Source: Rhodobiaceae bacterium
Lineage (GTDB): Bacteria > Pseudomonadota > Alphaproteobacteria > RS24
Direction of reading: 5' to 3'
Length of the DNA: 5,377 bases
NCBI GenBank assembly: GCA_002683515.1
Contig: NYTN01000002.1
Location: 1-5,377 of the forward strand
Below the pieces are notes generated by a model that did no database searches, was not told where the DNA came from, and saw only the letters and a program-made list of their open reading frames with translations. Both the position numbers and the translations under genes were made by a program. Positions 1-5,377 of this stretch are shown here, in pieces (position 1 is the first letter of the stretch; each line of letters begins with the position of its first letter).

Positions 1-1737
1 TGTGGCGAATGAACAATTCGCGGCGAAGATAACGGCAAATATAAATGGTTCAGGTGCCATTGATAGGCTAGATGCCAGCCCCAAGGCTATCGGGGCAAAT
101 AGAACCGCCGTAGCATTATTGCTTAAAATATTTGTTGTGATTGCGCAGAGGAGGAAAAACGCTGAAATCATCACAGCAGGGGGAGAGCCATCAAAAACAT
201 CTATGAAATTACTGGAAAGAAAAGTTACGCCGCCTGTTGACCCCATTGCACGGGACATGGCTAACGAAGCACCAATGATTAAAAATATCCTGAGATCAAT
301 ACTGCGTGAGGCCTGCCTTATATTTAATGCACCTCCCAGTATCATACAAATCGAGCCTAGAATTGCGGCAACAACAATTGGTAAGATATTCAGTGCAGCA
401 ACCAACACTGTTAACCCAAATATCGTTAGTGCTCGTTTTGCATAGGCAAAATTTGGTAAGTTGGAGGCTGACCATTCGAGTAGTAAAACATCACGATTAG
501 AGCGCAGGCTCTGAATTTGCTTTGATGAACCTAACACCAGTAGGACGTCTCCGGCTTCAAGACGTATATCTCTTAAATTCTGTCTCAACATTCGACTTCG
601 TCGTTGAATGCCAAGTACCTTACATCCAGTTTCAAAATGAAAACCTGTCTGGTAAACACTTCTCCCATTCATTCGCGAGCCAGGGGCGACAACGACTTCA
701 GCAAGCGTCGGTTGGTCGATATTCCCAGGTTTCACTCCTTCAGCATGCTCTTCTGCTAAAGATGAGAGAGGGTGGTCTGAATCGGAGAGTGCGTCAGTCA
801 ACTCGGGTCTTGTAGCGGCCATAACAAGCGTGTCGCCAACATTTAGAGTGAAGTCTTCAAAGGGTGGCAGAAAGGTTTCGCCATATCTTTCCACCATGCG
901 CAAAGTAAGGCCTGTCAGCTCTGGGAAAAAACCTGCTACCGGCTGCGCCCCTACAAGTTTGTGCCCAGCCTTTAGACGCATCTCTAAAATATACTGTTTG
1001 CCGGAAGTTTGCTCTTCCCTTTCCTCGTCATTTTTTCCGGAAACTGACTTGAGGAGATGGGGCATAACAAAAATGACATAAAGTGCCCCGACCCCTGCAA
1101 GCACTGCGCCGGGAGCAGTAATTGAGAAAAAATCGATTTGGATAACGTCAGAGTTGTCTATGACACCAGCAACCAGAAGGTTTGTAGAGGAGCCAATAAG
1201 CGTGGTCATACCACCTAAGATGCATATAAAACTTAGGGACATCATAAGCCGAGGTGCAGCAATGCCGGCTTTTGTCGCAATTGTTGCCAATATTGGAATG
1301 GTCATTAGAACAACTGGCGTGTTATTTAAAAATGCGCTTGTTATCATGGCTAAAACGAGAATTAACCCGACTGCTATGAGGGGTGATTTATTAGCGAGAT
1401 TACTTAATTTCTCTGTAATACCCTCCAGCGCGCCTGACTGAAACAACCCTTGTCCCATAACCAGAAGAGCCATGACCGAAATGAGAGCGGGGTTTCCAAA
1501 ACCTGCAAGTAACTCAGTTGGGCCGAGTAAAATATTTGCATCCTGTCCACCAAGTAAGTGCCATAAATGTGGTAGTTGGAAAATAACCAGCAGAATAATT
1601 AATATGAGCAAGGATGTAATTTCGAGCGAGATACGCTCCATGGCATAGGATATCATGGCAAAGATTATGACGCCGAATGTCAGCCACATATACAAGCCGG
1701 TTCCCGCTAAATCATATCCCGAGATGATTTCTGACAT
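1..1737 (-). CDS. SLC13/DASS-family anion permease with two TrkA-C domains (3' end cut by window)
   Basis: Membrane transporter of the divalent anion:Na+ symporter type (sulfate or di/tricarboxylate uptake); the substrate cannot be told from sequence. Reading the minus strand from ATG 1735-1737 gives 579 uninterrupted codons with no stop before the window edge. Residues 1-240 form the first membrane half: hydrophobic helices from about residue 17, an NNTP motif at 138-141 matching the SNT substrate/Na+ hairpin of DASS proteins, and GGMTTLIGSSTN at 175-186. Residues about 240-320 and 340-418 are two soluble TrkA-C/RCK-C domains, each ending in a GDTL/GDVL strand. The second half follows, with SNNAT at 539-543. 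The frame stops at AANCSFAT, just where relatives continue with a PxGYQTN-like motif, so perhaps 30-50 residues are missing. A weak GAGAG ribosome site lies about 10 bases upstream. The gene is divergent from the dehydrogenase at 1826. Family call firm, substrate unknown. Confidence 0.93.
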   Translation of the reverse strand, partial: MSEIISGYDLAGTGLYMWLTFGVIIFAMISYAMERISLEITSLLILIILLVIFQLPHLWHLLGGQDANILLGPTELLAGFGNPALISVMALLVMGQGLFQSGALEGITEKLSNLANKSPLIAVGLILVLAMITSAFLNNTPVVLMTIPILATIATKAGIAAPRLMMSLSFICILGGMTTLIGSSTNLLVAGVIDNSDVIQIDFFSITAPGAVLAGVGALYVIFVMPHLLKSVSGKNDEEREEQTSGKQYILEMRLKAGHKLVGAQPVAGFFPELTGLTLRMVERYGETFLPPFEDFTLNVGDTLVMAATRPELTDALSDSDHPLSSLAEEHAEGVKPGNIDQPTLAEVVVAPGSRMNGRSVYQTGFHFETGCKVLGIQRRSRMLRQNLRDIRLEAGDVLLVLGSSKQIQSLRSNRDVLLLEWSASNLPNFAYAKRALTIFGLTVLVAALNILPIVVAAILGSICMILGGALNIRQASRSIDLRIFLIIGASLAMSRAMGSTGGVTFLSSNFIDVFDGSPPAVMISAFFLLCAITTNILSNNATAVLFAPIALGLASSLSMAPEPFIFAVIFAANCSFAT

Positions 1738-1825
1738 TTATTATTTCTCTCTCAATATTTGACCACTAGTGAATTGAAATCTAGTCAATTTTCCCATACA
1801 GCTATCATATGTAAGGGAGTGAGGC
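1738..1825. promoter_or_regulatory. Divergent promoter region with a short inverted repeat
   Basis: These 88 bases separate the start codons of the leftward permease and the rightward dehydrogenase, so promoters for both should lie here. An inverted repeat AATTGA (1772-1777) / TCAATT (1785-1790) with a 7-base spacer sits mid-region. A second pair, TTGAC (1759-1763) / GTCAA (1784-1788), overlaps it. TTGAAA at 1774-1779 (plus) and TTGACT at 1788-1783 (minus) resemble -35 boxes, but neither has a good -10 box at standard spacing, so no promoter is assigned. AAGGGAG at 1813-1819 is a good ribosome binding site for the plus-strand gene. A regulator site acting on both genes is an inference. Confidence 0.4.
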
Positions 1826-2701
1826 ATGAAAACAGCTTTTATTGGATTAGGGGTAATGGGTGGACCCATGGCAAGCCATTTATCAAAGGCCGGCTATGAG
1901 GTCAATGTTTACAATCGTACGCGTGAGAAGGCTGAGCAACATGTTACCAAATATGGGGGAGTGCTTTGTGAGACCCCCGCTATTGCTGCGACTGATGCTG
2001 ATATTGTGTTCGCCTGTGTTGGAAATGATGACGATGTGCGGGCTGTTACCTATGGTGAGGCGGGCGCTTTTGAAACTATGAAAGCCGGGTCGATATTTGT
2101 CGATCACACCACGACTTCTGCAGAACTTTCCGTCGAATGTGCGACCCATGCTAAAAATAAAGGTATTCAGTTTTTGGATGCGCCTGTATCAGGTGGAGAG
2201 GCTGGCGCTGTCAATGGTGTACTAACGATTATGATTGGTGGCTCTATCGAAGCTTATAACACCATCGCTCCAGTGATTGACTGTTATACAAAAATGCACA
2301 AGTTGATGGGGCCTTGCGGAGCGGGTCAGAAAACTAAAATGGTCAATCAGATTGCAATAGCAGGCCTTGTTCAAGGTTTATCTGAGGCAATTAATTTTGC
2401 CCAGCATGCAGGGTTAAACCCTGAGGATGTTGTTGAGGTTATTTCAAAAGGGGCAGCGCAATCATGGCAAATGGAGAATAGATATAAGACTATGATTGCA
2501 GGCGAGTTCGATTTCGGATTTGCTGTTAATTGGATGCGAAAAGACCTCACTATCTGTTTTGAAGAGGCTGACAGGAATGGTGCGGCGTTACCAGTTGCGC
2601 GCCTCGTGGACGGATTCTATGAAAAAATTCAAGCTGTTGGTGGACAGCGTTGGGACACATCAAGTCTAATTGAGGTTGTTAGATTTAATTCCAAAAAATA
2701 A
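1826..2701 (+). CDS. NAD(P)-dependent beta-hydroxyacid dehydrogenase (3-hydroxyisobutyrate dehydrogenase family)
   Basis: Cytoplasmic oxidoreductase that interconverts a small beta-hydroxyacid and its semialdehyde. The 291 residues match the normal family length of about 290-300. An N-terminal Rossmann fold starts at once with GLGVMG (7-12). Substrate-binding DAPVSGG is at 118-124, the catalytic Lys171 lies in KTKMVNQ with Asn175 one turn on, and the C-terminal helical domain carries KDL (239-241) and WDTSSL (276-281). The second beta strand ends in YNRT (29-32); an Arg here, rather than an acidic residue, usually goes with NADP(H), as in glyoxylate/succinic semialdehyde reductases. The start is set by AAGGGAG six bases upstream. 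The gene is monocistronic, divergent from the permease and convergent with hemB. Candidate substrates include 3-hydroxyisobutyrate, tartronate semialdehyde and succinic semialdehyde. Family call is secure; mmsB or garR cannot be assigned from this sequence. Confidence 0.93.
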   Translation: MKTAFIGLGVMGGPMASHLSKAGYEVNVYNRTREKAEQHVTKYGGVLCETPAIAATDADIVFACVGNDDDVRAVTYGEAGAFETMKAGSIFVDHTTTSAELSVECATHAKNKGIQFLDAPVSGGEAGAVNGVLTIMIGGSIEAYNTIAPVIDCYTKMHKLMGPCGAGQKTKMVNQIAIAGLVQGLSEAINFAQHAGLNPEDVVEVISKGAAQSWQMENRYKTMIAGEFDFGFAVNWMRKDLTICFEEADRNGAALPVARLVDGFYEKIQAVGGQRWDTSSLIEVVRFNSKK

Positions 2702-2706
2702 AATAG

Positions 2707-2742
2707 ATGTCAGAAATTTAAATATATTAATTTTACTGATAT
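2707..2742. terminator. Possible weak terminator hairpin just after the dehydrogenase stop
   Basis: ATGTCAG (2707-2713) can pair with CTGATAT (2736-2742): six Watson-Crick pairs and one G-U, with an AT-rich 22-base loop. The side facing leftward transcription is followed by a U-rich stretch reading CUAUUUUAUUUUUU on the minus strand, which would suit ending hemB transcripts before they enter the convergent gene. The rightward side has only a poor U-tract. The stem is short and weak, so this is tentative. Confidence 0.25.
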
Positions 2743-2849
2743 TAGCTCTATTTCAATTATTGAGTAATAAACAAAACTTTTCCTAGTTTCAATTTAATCT
2801 TCCCGTTCGGCGGAACCCGAATGGCGCAATTTTATTTGATCGCCAAGTG

Positions 2850-2867
2850 CTTCCTGTTTCTAGGAAG
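2850..2867. terminator. Perfect 6-base-pair hairpin between convergent genes
   Basis: CTTCCT, a six-base loop, then AGGAAG form a perfect stem. There is no U-run on either side, so it does not meet the usual rule for an intrinsic terminator. It may be part of a larger fold. Its right arm can instead pair with TTCCTAG at 2780-2786. Confidence 0.25.
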
Positions 2868-2876
2868 GCTCGTGAG

Positions 2877-2988
2877 ATTCAAACCATAATGAGTATAAGG
2901 TAGCTATCGGAAAAAAATATTGGTTTATGGATATGAAGCTCCGTATTAATCCTGACCAAGATGCAAATGCTAATACTCAGTGGTGAAT
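2877..2988. repeat. Long imperfect inverted repeat (112 bases)
   Basis: Nested arms run in order: ATTCA (2877-2881)/TGAAT (2984-2988), CCA (2884-2886)/TGG (2981-2983), TGAGTAT (2890-2896)/ATACTCA (2973-2979), TAGC (2901-2904)/GCTA (2969-2972), TTGGT (2920-2924)/ACCAA (2955-2959) and GGAT (2929-2932)/ATCC (2949-2952). That is 28 base pairs in one consistent nesting, broken by small bulges and one larger asymmetric internal loop. The pairing is read directly from the sequence. Whether it is a structured RNA, a terminator, a small degenerate mobile repeat or chance is not settled. Confidence 0.4.
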
Positions 2989-3012
2989 GAATGGAAGGGT
3001 GCGGTTGCAGTT

Positions 3013-4005
3013 CTAGCTGTTAAGAATTTCTGCTGCCTCAATCGCAAAATAGGTGAGGATGCCATCAGCTCCGGCTCGTTTAAAAGCAAGTAGGCTTTCG
3101 AAAATTGAAGATTGTCGGTCCATTAATCCTTGTTCGGCGGCATTGGCGAGCATTATGTATTCACCTGAGACCTGATATGCGAAAGTTGGAATATGAAAAT
3201 TGTCTTTAACCCGTTTTACAATGTCGAGGTATGGCATGCCTGGTTTGATCATCACCATATCGGCTCCCTCGGCGATATCGAGGGCAATCTCGCGTAAGGC
3301 CTCATCTGAATTGGCAGGGTTCATTTGGTAAGTTCTCTTATCGCCCTTGAGGCGATCACCTGAACCGACGGCTTCACGGAAAGGGCCATAAAAGGCCGAG
3401 GCGTATTTGGCAGCATAGGCCATAATCAGCGTGTCTGAATGTCCTGCAAATTCAAGTGTTTCACGAATAACCCCAATCCGACCATCCATCATGTCAGATG
3501 GCGCGATGATGTCACATCCGGCAGCAACTTGATTGAGAGCTTGCTGGGCAAGTATCTCAACAGTTTCATCATTTAAAATTATTTCGTCTTCCAGAAGACC
3601 GTCATGGCCGTGATTTGTATACGGGTCGAGAGCGACATCACATAATATGCCAATATCCGGTACGGCAGATTTAATGGCATGGGTCGCACGGCAAATAAGA
3701 TTTTCGGGATTGCATGCCTCATTACCATCTTTAGTTCTTTTGTCCGCAGGTGTGTTAGGGAATAAAGCCATGCAAGGGATTCCCAAATCCGCAGCCTTTT
3801 TGGCAGCCTCAACAGCAAGATCAATGCTCAAGCGATTAACGCCCGACATTGCGGCAACAGATTCGCTTTGATTTTTGCCATCTTGAATAAAAATCGGCCA
3901 GATCAAATCGTCAACGGAAAGTCGTGTTTCGGCAACCATGCGCCGCACCCAATCAGTTTGGCGAATCCGCCTCATTCTTAGGGATGGAAATTGCGCTTTG
4001 GACAT
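3013..4005 (-). CDS. hemB: Delta-aminolevulinic acid dehydratase (porphobilinogen synthase), Mg-type
   Basis: Cytoplasmic enzyme of tetrapyrrole (heme, cobalamin, chlorophyll) synthesis that joins two 5-aminolevulinate molecules to give porphobilinogen. The 330 residues are full length for the family. The two active-site lysines are Lys200, in an AAKYASAFYGPFR context, and the Schiff-base Lys254 in MIKPGMPYLD. The metal loop at 123-136 reads DVALDPYTNHGHDG: the three zinc-binding cysteines of the E. coli and human type are Ala125, Asp127 and Asp135, as in magnesium-dependent alphaproteobacterial and Pseudomonas enzymes. DEALREI (234-240) lies in the region of the allosteric Mg site. The start follows the ivd stop by 19 bases, with only a weak AGAG ribosome site, so translation may lean on readthrough from ivd on a shared mRNA. 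Identification is secure. Confidence 0.98.
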   Translation of the reverse strand: MSKAQFPSLRMRRIRQTDWVRRMVAETRLSVDDLIWPIFIQDGKNQSESVAAMSGVNRLSIDLAVEAAKKAADLGIPCMALFPNTPADKRTKDGNEACNPENLICRATHAIKSAVPDIGILCDVALDPYTNHGHDGLLEDEIILNDETVEILAQQALNQVAAGCDIIAPSDMMDGRIGVIRETLEFAGHSDTLIMAYAAKYASAFYGPFREAVGSGDRLKGDKRTYQMNPANSDEALREIALDIAEGADMVMIKPGMPYLDIVKRVKDNFHIPTFAYQVSGEYIMLANAAEQGLMDRQSSIFESLLAFKRAGADGILTYFAIEAAEILNS

Positions 4006-4024
4006 TCAATTAACTCTGACGAGA

Positions 4025-5197
4025 TTAGGCTGTTTCACTGAACAACTCACGCCCGATAAGCATCCGTCTGATTTCAGATGTACCTGCGCCGATTTCTGCC
4101 AGCTTGGCGTCGCGTAAATAACGTCCAACAGGATTATCATTAATGTAACCATTGCCTCCCATTAGTTGGATGGCATCAAGTGCGCATTGTGTTGCATTTT
4201 CTGCGGCAAACAAAATAGCGGCGGCAGCGTCCTTACGCGTTGTTTCTTCACGGTCACAGGCTTGGTTAACTGCATATATGTATGCCCGTGTTGCACTAAT
4301 TTTTGTGTACATATCTGCGAGCTTGGCCTGAACCAACTGGAAAGTGCCAATGGGTTTACCGAATTGCTCTCTCTGATGCACGTAGGGGATAACTGTGTCG
4401 ATACAGGCCTGCATAATACCAAGTGGCCATGCTGCGAGAACAGCACGTTCATAATCAAGCCCGCTCATCAGAATGCTGACACCATCATTTAGGGGGCCCA
4501 TTACGTTTTCTTCAGGCACTTCGCAATCTTCAAATACAAGTTCGCCAGTGTCCGAACCACGATGGCCTAGCTTGTCGAGTTTTTGTGCGCAAGAAAAGCC
4601 TGGGAAGTCTTTTTCAATCAGGAAAGTCGTGATGCCATGGGAACCTGCCTCTGGCTCGGTTTTGGCATAAACAACAAGAATATCTGCTGTTGGGCCATTT
4701 GTTATCCAGAATTTTGTGCCATTCAGGATGTATTTATCGCCTTTTTTCTCTGCTTTGAGTTTCATGGATACGACATCGGAACCCGATCCGGCTTCGCTCA
4801 TTGCTAAAGCACCGAGATGTTCGCCGCTCAATAATTTAGGTAGATATTTTTCCTTCTGCGCCTCACTTGCCCATCGGTTAATCTGGTTAACGCATAAATT
4901 TGCATGTGAGCCATATGATAGGCCTACTGAAGCCGACCCACGGCAAAGCTCTTCAACAATAATAGCTTGAGCCATATAGCCTAAGTTTGATCCGCCATGA
5001 TCTTCAGACACGGTCACACCAAAAAAGCCTAACGCGCCCATTAATGGCCATAAATCCCTTGGGAAAACATCAGTGCTGTCAATTTCAGCAGCTCGCGGGG
5101 CAACTTTATCATCTACGAAGTTTCGAACTGATGTTCGCATCATTTCGACTTCTTCTCCGAGATTAAATTGAAGTGTTGGATATGTATTTGTAAGCAT
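4025..5197 (-). CDS. ivd: Isovaleryl-CoA dehydrogenase
   Basis: FAD-dependent acyl-CoA dehydrogenase that oxidises isovaleryl-CoA to 3-methylcrotonyl-CoA in leucine breakdown, passing electrons to electron-transfer flavoprotein. The 390 residues match bacterial IVD length. Acyl-CoA dehydrogenase signature 1 is at 131-141 (LAMSEAGSGSD) and signature 2 begins at QLMGGNGY (344-351). Two features pick out IVD from other members: Glu250 in SGLDYERAVL matches the IVD-specific catalytic Glu254 of the human enzyme, and the usual catalytic Glu position near the C terminus is Ala371 (GAGTSEI, 370-376). GGGAG at 5203-5207, five bases upstream, fixes the start. hemB follows after 19 bases. The usual liu partners (methylcrotonyl-CoA carboxylase, HMG-CoA lyase) are not in this window. 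Alternative: a close branched or short-chain acyl-CoA dehydrogenase, less likely given Glu250. Confidence 0.96.
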   Translation of the reverse strand: MLTNTYPTLQFNLGEEVEMMRTSVRNFVDDKVAPRAAEIDSTDVFPRDLWPLMGALGFFGVTVSEDHGGSNLGYMAQAIIVEELCRGSASVGLSYGSHANLCVNQINRWASEAQKEKYLPKLLSGEHLGALAMSEAGSGSDVVSMKLKAEKKGDKYILNGTKFWITNGPTADILVVYAKTEPEAGSHGITTFLIEKDFPGFSCAQKLDKLGHRGSDTGELVFEDCEVPEENVMGPLNDGVSILMSGLDYERAVLAAWPLGIMQACIDTVIPYVHQREQFGKPIGTFQLVQAKLADMYTKISATRAYIYAVNQACDREETTRKDAAAAILFAAENATQCALDAIQLMGGNGYINDNPVGRYLRDAKLAEIGAGTSEIRRMLIGRELFSETA

Positions 5198-5231
5198 TAT
5201 ATCTCCCGTCTTTTAAATTTATCTCAGCATA

Positions 5232-5270
5232 AAAAATATAAATGTTAAAGCGCGTATCGTTTTGCCATTT
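5232..5270 (-). terminator. Possible intrinsic terminator after the right-edge gene
   Basis: On the minus strand, AAATG (5270-5266) pairs with CATTT (5244-5240), and a further imperfect inner stem is possible around AAAACG/CGCTTT. The hairpin is followed by ATATTTTTT (5239-5231). It sits 12-50 bases after the stop of the leftward gene at 5282, where a terminator would be expected. An outer pair AGCATA/TATGCT (5226-5231, 5276-5281) overlaps the U-run and could be an alternative fold. The inner stem is imperfect and low in GC, so strength is doubtful. The ivd promoter must lie in the same 84-base spacer; I see no clear -35/-10 pair. Confidence 0.35.
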
Positions 5271-5281
5271 AATAATATGCT

Positions 5282-5377
5282 CTAAAACAGCTTTGGGATA
5301 AAACGATTTGTCTGCGCCATATAGTCCTGATAACCGGGTCGGGTTTTTACAAGGCTTTTTTCCAGCAAATCGGCTCC
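5282..5377 (-). CDS. C-terminal end of a DUF1295/steroid 5-alpha-reductase-like membrane protein (5' end outside window)
   Basis: Only the last 31 codons and the TAG stop (5284-5282) are in the window, reading leftward from the right edge. The peptide contains LLEKSLVKTRPGYQDY followed by AQTNRFIPKLF at the end. The pattern LxEKxLxKxRPGYxxYxxxTxxFIP is typical of the C terminus of DUF1295-domain proteins, which are multi-pass membrane proteins related to steroid 5-alpha reductases and isoprenylcysteine methyltransferases; the reaction is unknown for most. Its end is 84 bases before the ivd start on the same strand, so it might be in the same transcription unit unless the hairpin at 5232-5270 separates them. 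The match rests on a short tail, so the family call is probable rather than certain. Confidence 0.7.
   Translation of the reverse strand, partial: GADLLEKSLVKTRPGYQDYMAQTNRFIPKLF

Larger units (their letters stand above)
2702..3012. other. 311-base gap between convergent genes, rich in inverted repeats, no assigned gene
   Basis: The first 95 bases are very AT-rich; GC rises from about 2800 onward. Short stems occur in series: TTCGG/CCGAA (2806-2810, 2817-2821), TGGCG/CGCCA (2822-2826, 2841-2845), CTTCCT/AGGAAG (2850-2855, 2862-2867), then a long imperfect palindrome (2877-2988). TTCCTAG (2780-2786) can also pair with CTAGGAA (2860-2866), which would enclose the first two stems and compete with the third. 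On the plus strand two overlapping stretches stay open, 2787-2900 (38 codons) and 2876-2983 (36 codons, containing an ATG at 2927 with no ribosome site), in frames that differ by one base. Neither gives a recognisable protein. Terminators for both flanking genes are expected here. Confidence 0.6.

Noticed and set aside
2..1441. A run of plus-strand open frames of 64-147 codons across this stretch
   Set aside because: They lie opposite one continuous 579-codon minus-strand frame with clear SLC13 and TrkA-C motifs, and they give no recognisable protein. They are shadows.
1883..2149. 88-codon minus-strand open frame inside the dehydrogenase gene
   Set aside because: It is antisense to the Rossmann fold of a well-supported gene and shows no family features.
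1826..2701. Sulfolactaldehyde reductase (YihU-like) role suggested by a neighbouring anion permease
   Set aside because: The substrate loop reads SGGE like ordinary family members; as I recall, sulfonate-binding enzymes have an Arg in this loop, which is absent here.
2860..2900. Possible tRNA T-arm (GATTCAAACC) in the gap
   Set aside because: The bases flanking the loop-like sequence do not pair on either strand, and no anticodon or acceptor arms can be placed.
2927..2986. A 19-codon ATG-started frame that could be a small protein
   Set aside because: There is no ribosome binding site, no hydrophobic or toxin-like character, and it falls inside the long palindrome.
4166..4492. 108-codon plus-strand open frame opposite ivd
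   Set aside because: It is antisense to the conserved C-terminal half of isovaleryl-CoA dehydrogenase, cysteine-rich without pattern, and has no convincing ribosome site.

Overview
This 5.4 kb chromosomal window holds five protein-coding genes, two of them cut by the window edges. The base composition (mid-40s % GC by eye), a HemB of the zinc-independent magnesium type, and the close match of the isovaleryl-CoA dehydrogenase to the bacterial/mitochondrial type all suggest an alphaproteobacterium, perhaps a marine one. That assignment is an inference from protein character only. There is no rRNA, tRNA, CRISPR array, insertion sequence or phage gene in view.

Layout from left to right. Positions 1-1737 (minus strand) carry an SLC13/DASS-type anion permease with two TrkA-C (RCK-C) domains inserted between its membrane halves. 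Its last residues lie beyond the left edge. An 88-base divergent promoter region (1738-1825) separates it from a plus-strand beta-hydroxyacid dehydrogenase (1826-2701). A 311-base non-coding gap (2702-3012) follows, unusually rich in inverted repeats. On its far side the minus strand carries hemB (3013-4005) and, 19 bases upstream of it, ivd for isovaleryl-CoA dehydrogenase (4025-5197); the two probably share a transcript. At the right edge, 5282-5377 (minus) is the last 31 codons of a protein resembling the DUF1295/steroid 5-alpha-reductase family, separated from ivd by a short region with a terminator-like hairpin.

The genes are mostly core metabolism: leucine catabolism (ivd), tetrapyrrole synthesis (hemB), reduction or oxidation of a small beta-hydroxyacid, and uptake of an inorganic or organic anion. 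The divergent permease and dehydrogenase may be co-regulated, but nothing in the sequence fixes a shared substrate. I see no convincing novel multi-gene system. The least explained part is the 2702-3012 gap, where a chain of hairpins and a long imperfect palindrome could be a structured RNA, a compound terminator or a decayed gene.
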